Of a DNA stretch of 64,000 bases, positions 36,107-45,255 are shown piece after piece. The first letter of the stretch is position 1. Each line of letters starts with the position of its first letter. A model generated the notes under the pieces. That model was not told where the DNA came from. It did not search any database and saw only the letters and a program-made list of their open reading frames with translations. The stretch is from Micrococcus cohnii (GTDB lineage Bacteria; Actinomycetota; Actinomycetes; Actinomycetales; Micrococcaceae). Position numbers and translations under genes: made by a program. Location: the NCBI RefSeq assembly GCF_014205175.1, contig NZ_JACHNA010000001.1, forward strand, positions 2,108,001 through 2,172,000, in the 5' to 3' direction.

Positions 36107-37390
36107 ATGACTACCCAACGCACGGCGGCCGCCGCGAGCGGCACACGGGACCTGTCGGTCGACCTGGTACGCATCGGCTGTCTCCTGGCGGTCGTCGCGA
36201 TCCACGTCGGCATGGTCGGCATCGGCGGCGCGGAGGCGGTCCCGGCCGTCATGAGCCCTCTGACCGAACTGCCCTTCTTCGCCGTCGGCAGCTGGTTCGC
36301 GCAGGTGATGCCGCTGTTCTTCCTTCTGGGCGGCTACGGGGCCCACTTCTCGCTGGACCGAGCGGCACGCCAGGCTCGGCCGGACCATGAACACGTGCGC
36401 TCGCGCGTGCTGCGCCTGGCTCTGCCGGCGCTGCCCTTCTTCGTCGTGATGACGGCGATCGCCGCGGTGCTCACCCTGGCCGGCGTGCCGACGGCTACTT
36501 TCGGCCCGGCCATCGACGGGGCCGGGGACCCGCTGTGGTTCATGGCCGCGTTCCTCCTGTGCCAGGGGGTGGCCCCGTGGCAGCACCGAATGCTGGAACG
36601 GCGCGGGGCGGTCGGCCTGGCCGGGGCGTCGGTCGCCGTGCTCGTGGTGGTCGTGCTCGTCGACGGGCTCCGCCACGCGAGCGTCGCTGCCGGCGGCAGT
36701 GACCTGCCGGGGCTGCTCAACATGCTCACCGTGTGGCCCCTGCTGCAGCTGTGGGGGATGGCGCTGGCCCGCGGCCTGCTCTCCCGAGCGGGAGCCTGGG
36801 CCTGGGTCGTGCTGGCCGCGGTGGGCTTGGGGGCCACGGCGTTGCTGGCGCAGGCCCCGTGGTACGGGCCTGACATGCTCGCGAACCTGAACCCGCCGAC
36901 GCTGCCGTTGCTGAGCATCGGGCTCATGCACCTGGCCCTGTTCCAGCTCCTTCGCCCGGCCCTGCGGCGGGTCGCCGCGGTGCGCGCGGTGCAGGCGGTG
37001 CTGCTGGTGGTGGGCCGGCAGGCGATGCACCTGTACCTGTGGCACATGGCCGTGATCATCGCCCTCAACGGGGCGCTCTGGCTGCTCGGCGCCGCCCCCG
37101 AACCCGGATCGGCCCTGTGGTGGGCGACGCGCCCGGTGGTGTGGGTCGTGGTCATCGGGCTGACGATCGGCCTGACCTGGGCGGGGGCGCGCCTGGAACG
37201 GGTGTCGCCGCGCCCGGTCGTGGGCGGGCTCGTCGGCCCAGCTGCGACCGGCGCGCTGCTGCTGGCGATCGCACCGAACCTGGCGATCACTCGCCTCGGC
37301 CTCGATCTGCCGTTGGCCGGTGCCGCGGCCGTCTGCACCGGGGCGGCCGTGCTGCTGGCATGGAGGCCGCCGGGCGCCCGCCGAGGGTGA
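36107..37390 (+). CDS. Acyltransferase-3 family membrane protein
   Basis: 427-residue integral membrane acyltransferase (PF01757) with about ten hydrophobic segments. DLSVDLVRIGCLLAVVAIHVGM holds the family histidine in helix 1, MPLFFLLGGYGAHFSL follows, and HLYLWHMAVIIALNG near residue 310 is the late conserved block. Such enzymes O-acylate cell-envelope sugars, lipids or secondary metabolites; the acceptor cannot be told. The ATG at 36107 follows GAGGAGGGGACGGGC. Single-gene unit. Confidence 0.85.
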   Translation: MTTQRTAAAASGTRDLSVDLVRIGCLLAVVAIHVGMVGIGGAEAVPAVMSPLTELPFFAVGSWFAQVMPLFFLLGGYGAHFSLDRAARQARPDHEHVRSRVLRLALPALPFFVVMTAIAAVLTLAGVPTATFGPAIDGAGDPLWFMAAFLLCQGVAPWQHRMLERRGAVGLAGASVAVLVVVVLVDGLRHASVAAGGSDLPGLLNMLTVWPLLQLWGMALARGLLSRAGAWAWVVLAAVGLGATALLAQAPWYGPDMLANLNPPTLPLLSIGLMHLALFQLLRPALRRVAAVRAVQAVLLVVGRQAMHLYLWHMAVIIALNGALWLLGAAPEPGSALWWATRPVVWVVVIGLTIGLTWAGARLERVSPRPVVGGLVGPAATGALLLAIAPNLAITRLGLDLPLAGAAAVCTGAAVLLAWRPPGARRG

Positions 37391-37414
37391 GCCGCGGGCT
37401 GGCCCGCAGACGCG

Positions 37415-37466
37415 GACGGCCGCTCGCCCGCGCCCCGTACGAGCGGGATGCGGGCGAGCGGCCGTC
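37415..37466 (+). terminator. 17-bp perfect hairpin between convergent acyltransferase gene and purL
   Basis: GACGGCCGCTCGCCCGC (37415-37431) and GCGGGCGAGCGGCCGTC (37450-37466) pair completely around an 18-base loop. Likely bidirectional terminator. Confidence 0.8.
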
Positions 37467-37502
37467 GGGGTGCGCCCTCCGCGAGCGCCGTGGCGGTCCG
37501 GC

Positions 37503-39809
37503 TCAGCCGAAGTGCTTGGGCAGGGTCGCCTCCCACGCCTGGTGCAGCTGAGCGATCGGCAAGGTGAACTGGCCCTGGACCTCGAGCGATTCCGAGGCCG
37601 CGTCGACCACGCCGATGCGGGCCACGGGGAAGCCGCGCGCGGTCGTCATGTCCGTGAAGCGGACCTCCTCGGTGCGGGGCACGGCCACGGCGGCGCGGGC
37701 CTGCGACTCGGAGAACAGGGCGGTGAAGGTGTCCACGCCGTCGCGCTCGCACACCTCGTCCAACACGATGCGGGCGCCCACGCCGAAGCGCAGCACCATC
37801 TCGGAGAGCGTGGCCGCCAGCCCGCCGCCGGCCAGGTCGTGGGCCGCGTCGATCATGCCGTCACGCGAGGCGTTGATCAGCAGCTCGCCCAGCAGCTTCT
37901 CCCGAGCCAGGTCCAGCTTCGGCGGCAGTCCGCCCAGGTGGCCGCGCAGCCGGGCGAACTCCGAGCCGTCCAGCTCGTCGGCGGTGGTGCCGAGCAGGTA
38001 GATCGCCTGGCCGTCCGCGTCGGGGCCGAAGCCGGACGGGGTGCGGCGGGCGACATCGTCGAAGCGACCCAGCACGCCCACGGTGGGGGTCGGGTGGATC
38101 GCGACGCCGCCGGTCTGGTTGTACAGCGAGACGTTGCCGCCGGTCACCGGGATGCCCAGCTCCTGGCACGCGTCGGCCAGACCGCGCACGGCCTCAGCGA
38201 ACTGCCACATCACCTCCGGGTCCTCGGGTGAGCCGAAGTTCAGGCAGTCGGTGACGGCCAGCGGCACCGCGCCCGAGGTGGTCACGTTGCGGTAGGACTC
38301 GGCGAGCGAGGCCTGCGCGCCCGTGTACGGGTCCAGGTAGGCGAACCGGTCGTTGCAGTCGGTGGAGACGGCCACGCCCATGCCGGTCGTCTCGTCGACG
38401 CGGATCACGCCGGCGTCGTCGGGGGAGGCCAGCGCGGTGTTGCCGCGCACGTAGCGGTCGTACTGCTTGGTGATCCATGAGGTGTCCGCCATGTTCGGCG
38501 CGGACATCAGCTCGAGCAGCGCCGCCTTGAGGGCCGGGCCGTCCTGCGGCAGGTCACGACCGGCCGCGGAGGCGCGGAAGGTGTCGGCCTGCACGTCGTC
38601 CAGCCACGCCGGGCGGTGGTACGGGCGCTCGTACACGGGGCCGTCGTGGGCCACGGTGCGCGGGTCGACGTCGACGATCGTCTCGCCGTCCCACGTGATG
38701 ACGAGGCGACCGTCGCCGGTGACCTCGCCGAGCCACGAGTACTCGACGTCCCACTTGGCCATGACCGCCTCGAAGCGCTCGGCGTTCTCCGGGGTCACCA
38801 CGGCCATCATGCGCTCCTGCGACTCGGACATCAGGATCTCGCCCGGGGTCAGCGTGGAGTCGCGCAGCAGCACGTCGGTCAGCTCGACGCGCATGCCGCC
38901 CTCGCCGTTGGAGGCGAGCTCGGAGGTCGCGCAGGAGATGCCGGCGGCGCCGAGGTCCTGGATGCCCTCGACGAGCGAGTCGCGGAACAGCTCGAGGCAG
39001 CACTCGATGAGCACCTTCTCGGCGAACGGATCGCCCACCTGCACCGAGGGGCGCTTGGCCGGCTTGCCGCCGTCGTCGAAGGACTCGGAGGCCAGCACCG
39101 AGGCGCCGCCGATGCCGTCGCCACCGGTGCGGGCGCCGAAGAGCACCACCTTGTTGCCGACGCCCGAGGCGTTGGCCAGGCGCAGGTCCTCGTGCTTGAG
39201 CACGCCCACGGCCAGGGCGTTGACCAGCGGGTTGCCCTGGTAGGACGCGTCGAAGCGGACCTCGCCGCCGATGTTCGGCAGGCCCAGCGAGTTGCCGTAG
39301 CCGCCGATGCCCGCCACGACGCCGTGCACGACGCGCGCGGTGTCCGGGTGCTCGACCGCGCCGAAGCGCAGCGGGTCCATGACGGCGACCGGGCGGGCGC
39401 CCATCGAGATGATGTCGCGCACGATGCCGCCGATGCCCGTGGCCGCGCCCTGGTGGGGCTCCACGAACGAGGGGTGGTTGTGGGACTCGACCTTGAAGGT
39501 CACGGCCCAGTCGTCACCCAGGTCCGTCACGCCGGCGTTCTCGCCGATGCCGACCATCAGGTTCTTCTTCATCTCGTCGGTGAGCTTGTCGCCGAACTGA
39601 CGCAGATGCACCTTCGAGGACTTGTACGAGCAGTGCTCGGACCACATCACGGAGTACATCGCGAGCTCGGCCGCGGTCGGGCGGCGGCCCAGGATCTCGC
39701 GGATGCGCGCGTACTCGTCCTCCTTGAGGCCGAGCTCGGCCCAGGGCTGCTCGACGTCCGGGTTCGCCGCGGCGGCCTCGACGGTCTCGATGTTGAACTG
39801 CTGGCTCAT
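37503..39809 (-). CDS. purL: Phosphoribosylformylglycinamidine synthase, large subunit
   Basis: 768-residue small-type PurL that works with separate PurQ and PurS to make FGAM from FGAR, glutamine-derived ammonia and ATP. Markers are [12 protein letters not shown] near residue 55, [57 protein letters not shown], and the C-terminal [10 protein letters not shown]. The start overlaps the purQ stop (ATGA), so purS-purQ-purL is a coupled minus-strand operon. Confidence 0.97.
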   Translation of the reverse strand: MSQQFNIETVEAAAANPDVEQPWAELGLKEDEYARIREILGRRPTAAELAMYSVMWSEHCSYKSSKVHLRQFGDKLTDEMKKNLMVGIGENAGVTDLGDDWAVTFKVESHNHPSFVEPHQGAATGIGGIVRDIISMGARPVAVMDPLRFGAVEHPDTARVVHGVVAGIGGYGNSLGLPNIGGEVRFDASYQGNPLVNALAVGVLKHEDLRLANASGVGNKVVLFGARTGGDGIGGASVLASESFDDGGKPAKRPSVQVGDPFAEKVLIECCLELFRDSLVEGIQDLGAAGISCATSELASNGEGGMRVELTDVLLRDSTLTPGEILMSESQERMMAVVTPENAERFEAVMAKWDVEYSWLGEVTGDGRLVITWDGETIVDVDPRTVAHDGPVYERPYHRPAWLDDVQADTFRASAAGRDLPQDGPALKAALLELMSAPNMADTSWITKQYDRYVRGNTALASPDDAGVIRVDETTGMGVAVSTDCNDRFAYLDPYTGAQASLAESYRNVTTSGAVPLAVTDCLNFGSPEDPEVMWQFAEAVRGLADACQELGIPVTGGNVSLYNQTGGVAIHPTPTVGVLGRFDDVARRTPSGFGPDADGQAIYLLGTTADELDGSEFARLRGHLGGLPPKLDLAREKLLGELLINASRDGMIDAAHDLAGGGLAATLSEMVLRFGVGARIVLDEVCERDGVDTFTALFSESQARAAVAVPRTEEVRFTDMTTARGFPVARIGVVDAASESLEVQGQFTLPIAQLHQAWEATLPKHFG

Positions 39810-40600
39810 GCGGCACCTCCGGCGGCGATCGCGGACAGGACGGACGTGAAGAAGCCCAGGCCGTCGACGCCCGTGCGGGGCCCGGCTTCGGTGTCCGGGC
39901 CGAAGCCCGGCTCGACGGCGTGCTCGGGGTGCGGCATCAGGCCGACCACGTTGCCCGCAGCGTTGGCGACGCCGGCGATGTCACGGCGAGAGCCGTTCGG
40001 GTTCACGTCGAGGTAGCGGAACACCACGCGGCCCTCGCCCTCGAGCTCGTCGAGGGTGGTCTCGTCGGCCACGTACTGGCCGTCCTGGTTCTTCAGCGGG
40101 ACGACGATGCGCTGGCCCTGCTCGAAGTCCCGGGTCCAGGCGGTGCCGGCGTTTTCGACGGCGAGGGCCTGGTCGCGGCAGATGAAGTGCAGGTGGTCGT
40201 TCTTGATCATCGAGCCGGGCAGCAGGTGCGATTCGGTGAGGATCTGGAAGCCGTTGCAGATGCCCAGCACCGGCAGGCCGGTCGTCGAGCCCTGCCGGCC
40301 GCCGGCGGCGGAGGCGATCGCGTCCATCATCGGGGCGAAGCGGGAGATCGCGCCGGCGCGCAGGTAGTCGCCGTAGGAGAAGCCGCCCGGGATGACGACG
40401 GCGTCGACGCTGCGCAGCGCGGCGGCAGGGTCCTCGTCGGCGTGCCACAGGGACACGGCCTCGGCGCCGGAGAGACGGACGGCGCGGGCGGCGTCGACGT
40501 CGTCGAGCGTGCCCGGGAAGGTGACCACGCCGATGCGGGCGCCGGTCAGCTCGGTCGTGGGGGTCGAGTAGTCCCCGATCAGCGGCAGGTCCGTGCTCAT
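39806..40600 (-). CDS. purQ: Phosphoribosylformylglycinamidine synthase, glutaminase subunit
   Basis: 264-residue class I glutamine amidotransferase that supplies ammonia to PurL. The nucleophile is Cys115 in LGICNGFQ, with [13 protein letters not shown] before it and the MPHPEH histidine/glutamate pair near residue 226. The N-terminus is about 20 residues longer than usual, but the ATG at 40600 shares a base with the purS stop (TGATG), which supports it. Confidence 0.96.
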   Translation of the reverse strand: MSTDLPLIGDYSTPTTELTGARIGVVTFPGTLDDVDAARAVRLSGAEAVSLWHADEDPAAALRSVDAVVIPGGFSYGDYLRAGAISRFAPMMDAIASAAGGRQGSTTGLPVLGICNGFQILTESHLLPGSMIKNDHLHFICRDQALAVENAGTAWTRDFEQGQRIVVPLKNQDGQYVADETTLDELEGEGRVVFRYLDVNPNGSRRDIAGVANAAGNVVGLMPHPEHAVEPGFGPDTEAGPRTGVDGLGFFTSVLSAIAAGGAA

Positions 40601-40878
40601 CAGGCGTGGGCCTCGTCGTTCGTCTCGGACTCGTCGACCACGGCGACGTTCACGACGTCCTCGATGACCGGGTTGGACAGCAGCTCGGCGGCGGCGGCGC
40701 GGGCCCGGTCGAGCACGGCGTCGGTGACCTCGCCCTCGACGCTCAGCTCGAAGCGCTTGCCCTGGCGGACCTGGGCGAACTCGGTGAAGCCCAGCCGCGG
40801 CAGGGCCCCGGCAATGGCCTTGCCCTGCGGGTCAAGGATCTCGGGCTTGGGCATGACGTCGACGACGATGATGGGCAT
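40600..40878 (-). CDS. purS: Phosphoribosylformylglycinamidine synthase subunit PurS
   Basis: 92-residue subunit that links PurQ to Pur[23 protein letters not shown] and the [16 protein letters not shown] strand are typical; the C-terminus carries a short acidic tail. CAGGAG lies 8 bases before the ATG at 40878. First gene of the purSQL unit. Confidence 0.94.
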   Translation of the reverse strand: MPIIVVDVMPKPEILDPQGKAIAGALPRLGFTEFAQVRQGKRFELSVEGEVTDAVLDRARAAAAELLSNPVIEDVVNVAVVDESETNDEAHA

Positions 40879-41054
40879 GAACACGCTCCTGGGTGCGGGA
40901 CGGGTGCCGCGGAGCGGGCCCGGACTCCGGTGCCGTCTCACGCCCGGACAGGGGCGCTCCGCGCGCTTGCCTCGCCAGTCTACGCGGGCGTGGCCCGACG
41001 GTGGGCGGGATGCCGGCGGCCCGGGCGGTCCGGGCCGGTCGAGCACCGGGGCGT

Positions 41055-42587
41055 TCAGTGCCGCGGGTCGGTGGCGGCCTCCTCCCGCAGACCGTGCCAC
41101 GTCAGCGCGAGCAGGGCGGCCATGAGCCCGGCGGCGATCAGGGCGATCAGATCGATGCCGGCCAGAAATGCCGCGTCCGCGGCCTCGAGCAGTCCGGCCC
41201 CGCCGTCCGGGAGGGCTGCGGCGATGTCGCGGGAGGCGGCCAGCGTCTGCGCGGCGGCCTCGGCGTCGGCCGCGTTCAGGCCGGGGACCGTGCCGGCCGC
41301 ATCGCGCACCCCGGCCGCGTAGACGGCCATGCCCGCGGTGCCGAGCAGAGCCGTGCCCATCGCGCCGCCGAATTCGTAGCCGGTCTCGGAGATCGCGGCG
41401 GCGCTGCCGGCGCGTTCGGGCGGGGCGGCCGCCAGGACGACGTCGTTCGTGAGGGTCTCGGCCAGGCCGACGCCGACGCCGAACAGCGCGGAGAGGACCA
41501 GGAACGGACCGGGCCAGGCCAGCTCGTCCAGCAGTGATGCGCACAGCAGGCCCAGCGTGCTGCAGGCCAGTCCGGCCGCGATGACCGTCCGCACGCTCAG
41601 CCGTCCGGCCAACGGCGCGGCGGCGAGGGTGCCGACGACCGTGGCGGCGGCCAGCGGCAATGTCCAGAGGCCGGCCTCGGCGGCGCCCATGCCGCGCACG
41701 AGCATGAGGAACTGCGGCAGGAAGAACATCAGCCCCATCAGGGCCAGCATCGAGACGACGTTCACGAGGATCGCCGAGGTGAAGGCCAGGCTTTCGAAGA
41801 GGGACACGTCGATCATGGGATCGGGGCGGCGACGTTGACGCGCGACGAACCAGGCGAGGGCCCCGGCCCCCAGCACGGCGGCCGCCGCGGCGGTCAGGGC
41901 CGCGCCCGCGTCCGGCTGCGTCGCGACCGTCTTGAGGGCGTAGACCAGGCCGAGCATCCCGAGGATCGACAGAACGGCCGAGAGTGGGTCGAACGGGCCG
42001 GGGGCGGGGTCGCGCGACTCGGGCAGCAGGAACGGCGCGGCCGCGAGGAACGCGACGATGACCGGCACGTTCAGCAGGAACACCGAGCCCCACCAGAAGT
42101 GTTCGAGCAGCAGGCCCCCGACCACGGGGCCGAGGGCGGAGCCGCCCGAGAAGGCCATCGCCCACACGGCGATCGCGGTGCGCCGTTGGCGGCGGTCGGG
42201 GAAGATCGTGCGGATCAGCCCGAGCGTCGAGGGCATGAGCGTGGCGCCGCCCAGGCCGAGCAGGGCGCGGGCGGCGATGAGCATCTCGGGGGAGGTGGCG
42301 AAGGCGGCGAGCAGGGAGGCGGCGCCGAACAGAGGAGCGCCGAGCAGAAGCAGGCGGCGCCGTCCGATCCGGTCGCCGAGCGAACCCATGAAGACCAGCA
42401 GACCGGCCAGCAGGAACGAGTACAGGTCGATGATCCACAGCAGCTGCGTCGACGTCGGGTTCAGCGCCGCCGAGAGCGCGGGCACGGCGATGCCCAGCAC
42501 GCTCATGTCGATGGAGATCAACAACACCGGCAGCACGAGCACGCCGAGGGCGGACCAGCGGCGCAGAGGCGAGAGGGTGGGCGTCAC
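41055..42587 (-). CDS. MFS exporter, DHA2 family (SmvA/QacA-like)
   Basis: 510 residues, 14 predicted membrane helices. SIDMSVLGIAVPALSAALNPTSTQLLWIIDLYSF is the helix 1-2 region with the acidic residue typical of QacA/SmvA, GSLGDRIGRRRLLLLGA is motif A, and GGSALGPVVGGLLLEHFWWGSVF is motif C. I chose the GTG at 42587, which has AAGGAG 6 bases upstream; longer frames overlap the gene next door. Probably exports cationic antiseptics or dyes, by family only. It lies 176 bases beyond purS and has a separate promoter. Confidence 0.87.
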   Translation of the reverse strand: MTPTLSPLRRWSALGVLVLPVLLISIDMSVLGIAVPALSAALNPTSTQLLWIIDLYSFLLAGLLVFMGSLGDRIGRRRLLLLGAPLFGAASLLAAFATSPEMLIAARALLGLGGATLMPSTLGLIRTIFPDRRQRRTAIAVWAMAFSGGSALGPVVGGLLLEHFWWGSVFLLNVPVIVAFLAAAPFLLPESRDPAPGPFDPLSAVLSILGMLGLVYALKTVATQPDAGAALTAAAAAVLGAGALAWFVARQRRRPDPMIDVSLFESLAFTSAILVNVVSMLALMGLMFFLPQFLMLVRGMGAAEAGLWTLPLAAATVVGTLAAAPLAGRLSVRTVIAAGLACSTLGLLCASLLDELAWPGPFLVLSALFGVGVGLAETLTNDVVLAAAPPERAGSAAAISETGYEFGGAMGTALLGTAGMAVYAAGVRDAAGTVPGLNAADAEAAAQTLAASRDIAAALPDGGAGLLEAADAAFLAGIDLIALIAAGLMAALLALTWHGLREEAATDPRH

Positions 42588-42767
42588 AGGCGGCTCCTTC
42601 CGGGGTCGTTCGAGGGCGTGCAGGGGCACGTGTTCGGGGCGACCGCGCGGGTCCCTCGGGGCCGGCGGCGGCGCGAGAGGAACTCTCGCACACTCGCGGT
42701 CCGGGCGTCGGTCATGTCCGGGGTCGCATGCCGCGCGGTGCGCGGGAGCGGGTCTAGCCTGGGCGTC

Positions 42768-43031
42768 ATGATCCTGATGCGAACCCCTCGAAAGCTCCGC
42801 GAGAAGGCCGGCATCAACGCCACGGCCCGGTTCAGCTCCGGACCCGGCCGGCGATCGAGCGACGTGCGCTACCGGCGTGTGCGGCGCAGCGGAAGGCACC
42901 CGCGGTTCAGCCCGTTCCTGGCCGGCATGGCCGGGGCCCTGGGCTCGGTCGTCGTCCTGGCGACGGGGGCCATACGCGGCCGGGCTCGGCGTCGTGCCGA
43001 GGCGGGGCGGTCGCGAGACGGCCGTCGGTGA
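42768..43031 (+). CDS. Small basic hypothetical protein
   Basis: 87 residues, strongly basic, with one hydrophobic segment at about 51-68 (FLAGMAGALGSVVVLATGAI). The ATG at 42768 is only 9 bases after TAGCCT, a -10-like element, suggesting a leaderless transcript; a second ATG at 42777 is possible. Its stop overlaps the next start (GTGA), so it is coupled to the YchJ-like gene. No family recognised. Confidence 0.55.
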   Translation: MILMRTPRKLREKAGINATARFSSGPGRRSSDVRYRRVRRSGRHPRFSPFLAGMAGALGSVVVLATGAIRGRARRRAEAGRSRDGRR

Positions 43032-43561
43032 CGGTGGAGCCCGGCGCCCAACGCCCCTGCGGCAGGTGCCCCTGCGGCACGGGGGACGCCTATGACGCCT
43101 GCTGTGGCCGGTTCCACGAGCGCTTCGCGCGGACCGGTGAGCTCAGCGCGCCGACCGCCGAGGCGCTCATGCGGTCGCGGTTCTGCGCATTCGCGCGCCT
43201 CGGCGAGGCCGGCGACGGTGCGGCCGGGGTGGGTGACGGTGCGGCGGACGAGTCCGCGGCCGTGGTGGACGAGGCCGCGGTGGACGCGATGGTGGCGTAT
43301 CTGCGCGCGACGTGGACCGAGGCCGGGCGCCCGAGCGCGGCAGACCTGACTCCGAGCACGCAGGAGCCGGCCGCGCGGTTTACCAGGCTCGCGGTGCTCG
43401 ACGTCGAGGGCGGCGGCCCGTTCCAGGACGAGGGCGTCGTGGAGTTCGTCGCGCTTGGGCGGCACGCCGGCGAGGGCGGCGGTCGGTTCCGGCTGCACGA
43501 GCGCAGCCGCTTCCGCCGCGCCGACGGGGCGTGGCTCTATGTTGACGGTCAGGTGCGCTGA
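43028..43561 (+). CDS. UPF0225/YchJ-like protein with SEC-C motif
   Basis: 177 residues. The N-terminal Cys cluster CGRCPCGTGDAYDACCGRFH is a SEC-C-type zinc motif, followed by the YchJ domain (ALMRSRFCAFA, YLRATW, then VEFVALGRHAGEGGGRFRLHERSRFRRADGAWLYVDG-type strands). An Ala/Asp/Gly-rich insert at about 60-85 is extra. GTG start overlapping the upstream stop. The molecular role of the family is not known. Confidence 0.8.
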   Translation: MTVEPGAQRPCGRCPCGTGDAYDACCGRFHERFARTGELSAPTAEALMRSRFCAFARLGEAGDGAAGVGDGAADESAAVVDEAAVDAMVAYLRATWTEAGRPSAADLTPSTQEPAARFTRLAVLDVEGGGPFQDEGVVEFVALGRHAGEGGGRFRLHERSRFRRADGAWLYVDGQVR

Positions 43562-43623
43562 CCGGCCCCCCGTCGCGCGACACGAGGTGTTCGTCGCGCC
43601 AGGCGCGTCCGTCGGGCCGCTCG

Positions 43624-43698
43624 GATCCATACTGCGTGAACGACCCTTCTCAGTCCGCGTGAGGCCTTGAGAAGGGTCGTTTGCGCAGTACAGAACCG
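43624..43698 (+). repeat. 75-bp palindromic repeat, copy 1
   Basis: TACTGCGTGAACGACCCTTC (from 43630) and its near-complement ending GTTTGCGCAGTA (43690) form a 23-bp stem. Flanks GATCC and CAGAACCG are shared with the second copy at 45159-45233, in the same orientation. Both copies sit at 3' ends of genes, so they may double as terminators. Confidence 0.7.
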
Positions 43699-43791
43699 GT
43701 GCGAGGCGCTGGCCGGGCCCCGCGGCGGCCGGGGGCGCCGGCGCCTCGACGCGAGTGCGACGGCTGCGAGACCTGACCCGGGGTCGGGGTG

Positions 43792-43995
43792 TCAGCCGCG
43801 CCCGCCCTTGGGCGTGAACAGCTCGTCGACGCGGCGGCCGACCACCCGGGCCAGCTCGAAGGCGAGGGTGAGTGAGGGGTCGTGCCGTCCCTTCTCGATC
43901 GAAATGATCGTCTGCCGTGAGACGCCGAGCTCGTCCGCGAGACGCTGCTGCGACCAGCCGAGGCGGGCTCGTTCATCGGGCAGGGAGTTGTCCAC
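43792..43995 (-). CDS. Xre-family (YozG/Cro-like) small regulator
   Basis: 67-residue single-domain helix-turn-helix protein. RARLGWSQQRLADELGVSRQTIISIEKGRHDPSLTLAFELARVV is a standard HTH_3 domain, and the tail VDELFTPKGG matches the short regulators usually found beside small membrane proteins. The start is a GTG at 43995, two bases after the membrane protein stop (43998), within its own ribosome-site context, so the two are one operon. It probably represses its own promoter through the dyad at 44539-44572. Confidence 0.85.
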   Translation of the reverse strand: MDNSLPDERARLGWSQQRLADELGVSRQTIISIEKGRHDPSLTLAFELARVVGRRVDELFTPKGGRG

Positions 43996-43997
43996 CC

Positions 43998-44492
43998 TCA
44001 GCCCCGGCGCTTCTGCATCAGGTAGCGCACCGCCATGTCGCCCCACGTGAACAGGATGAGGCCGCAGCCGACCGCGGTCAGGTCGGCCTGCCAGCGGGTG
44101 AAGGCGGTGGCCGCCGTGCCGAGGCCGATGACGATGAGCAGGTCGTGGAAGGCTCCGACGGCCGCGGCGTCGTACCAGCGTGACTCGACCGAGTCCTCCG
44201 GATTGCGGACCGCGCCCTGGACAGTGCTGCGGTCTACGAACAGGGCCCAGAACAGAGCTGCCGTGACGGGCAGGTTGACCACCGCGACCGCGGTGACCGT
44301 CAGCCAGGGAAGCCAGGGGCGTGCCGGATCGGCCTCCCCGAAGGTCAAGAAGGCCACGAGGCCGAACAGCACGGAGGCGACGGCACCGCACAGCAGGGAC
44401 GCCGTCACGAGGCGTGTCTGGCCGCCGCCGAGTCGGGCGGAGCGGCCCCAGCGGGTGCGTGGCGACGCGGTGGTGGTAGTGGTGTCGGTCAT
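43998..44492 (-). CDS. Membrane protein paired with an Xre regulator
   Basis: 164 residues with four hydrophobic segments (about 29-51, 62-86, 112-128, 134-152) and a Thr/Ser-rich N-terminus. Small membrane proteins of this layout are often encoded just ahead of a YozG-like regulator. I do not recognise a specific function. A palindromic operator candidate overlaps its promoter. Confidence 0.7.
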   Translation of the reverse strand: MTDTTTTTASPRTRWGRSARLGGGQTRLVTASLLCGAVASVLFGLVAFLTFGEADPARPWLPWLTVTAVAVVNLPVTAALFWALFVDRSTVQGAVRNPEDSVESRWYDAAAVGAFHDLLIVIGLGTAATAFTRWQADLTAVGCGLILFTWGDMAVRYLMQKRRG

Positions 44493-44538
44493 GAGGGCCT
44501 CCTCGTGTCGTGGTCGGTGCTGGTGAGCTCATCGTCAG

Positions 44539-44572
44539 TGTCAAGAGTGCTTGACGTCAAGGATCTTTGACA
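44539..44572 (-). promoter_or_regulatory. Palindromic operator with TTGAC half sites
   Basis: Over 34 bp, TGTCAA and TTGACA lie at the ends and TTGACGTCAA at the centre, giving four TTGAC/GTCAA half sites at regular 11-12 base steps. On the minus strand TTGACG or TTGACA can also serve as -35 hexamers for the membrane protein-regulator operon, so binding would block RNA polymerase. The divergent ASCH gene begins 89 bases away and may share control. Confidence 0.55.
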
Positions 44573-44660
44573 TATCTCCGTCGAAAATCGGATGAGCGGC
44601 ACCGAGACGCGCGGCGACGGGCCACGAGGAGCGCGACGGCCCCGGAGATAGGTTGAACGC

Positions 44661-45122
44661 ATGAGTGATCCGGCCGGCGAGACCATGGCGGCATTCTGGG
44701 TACGGGCCCGGTGCCACGACCCTGCCCTCCCGTCGTGCCCGCCGCCGGCGTGGTCCTTCGGGGCGGGGCCGGACGAGGCCGATGCTCTCCTTGCGCTCGT
44801 CCTGCAGGACCGCAAGACCGCGACGGCCTCGGCGCTCGCGGACTACGAGAACGCCGGAGAGCGGCCGCCGCGGCCGGGCGAGCTGTCCGTTGTCCTGGAC
44901 GGCGACGGCATGCCCCGTGCGGTGATCGAGGTGACCGCCGTCGACGTGGTGCCGTTCTCCGAGGTGAGCGCTGAGCACGCGTGGGCCGAGGGCGAGGGCG
45001 ATCGTTCGCTCGGGCACTGGCGTGACGAGCATCGGGCTTTTTGGACGGAGCACGGCGCGACGGGGTTCGCTCCGGAGATGCCCGTGGTGTGCGAGCGCTT
45101 CCGACTGCGCTTCTCGGGCTGA
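44661..45122 (+). CDS. ASCH-domain protein
   Basis: 153 residues of the ASCH (PUA-like) superfamily: WSFGAGPDEADALLALVLQDRKTATASAL, GELSVVLDGDGMPRAVIEVTAVDVVPFSEV, and the C-terminal HWRDEHRAFW with VCERFRL. ASCH domains bind RNA or modified nucleosides, and some have RNase or amidohydrolase activity; no specific activity can be assigned here. The Lys in DRKTATAS is the conserved pocket residue. Divergent from the Xre operon. Confidence 0.85.
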   Translation: MSDPAGETMAAFWVRARCHDPALPSCPPPAWSFGAGPDEADALLALVLQDRKTATASALADYENAGERPPRPGELSVVLDGDGMPRAVIEVTAVDVVPFSEVSAEHAWAEGEGDRSLGHWRDEHRAFWTEHGATGFAPEMPVVCERFRLRFSG

Positions 45123-45158
45123 GGACCCCGACGGATGTGTCCCCGGCGGGCGATGGCC

Positions 45159-45233
45159 GATCCGTACTGCGCAAACGACCCTTCTCAGGCCGTGTGAGCC
45201 GCTGAGAAGGGTCGTTTGCGCAGCACAGAACCG
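45159..45233 (+). repeat. 75-bp palindromic repeat, copy 2
   Basis: Same unit as 43624-43698, with a stem of GTACTGCGCAAACGACCC and complement that is more perfect than in copy 1. It lies between the convergent ASCH and putative glycosylase genes. Confidence 0.7.
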
Positions 45234-45255
45234 ACGAGCGCGGGCCGCGCGTCCG

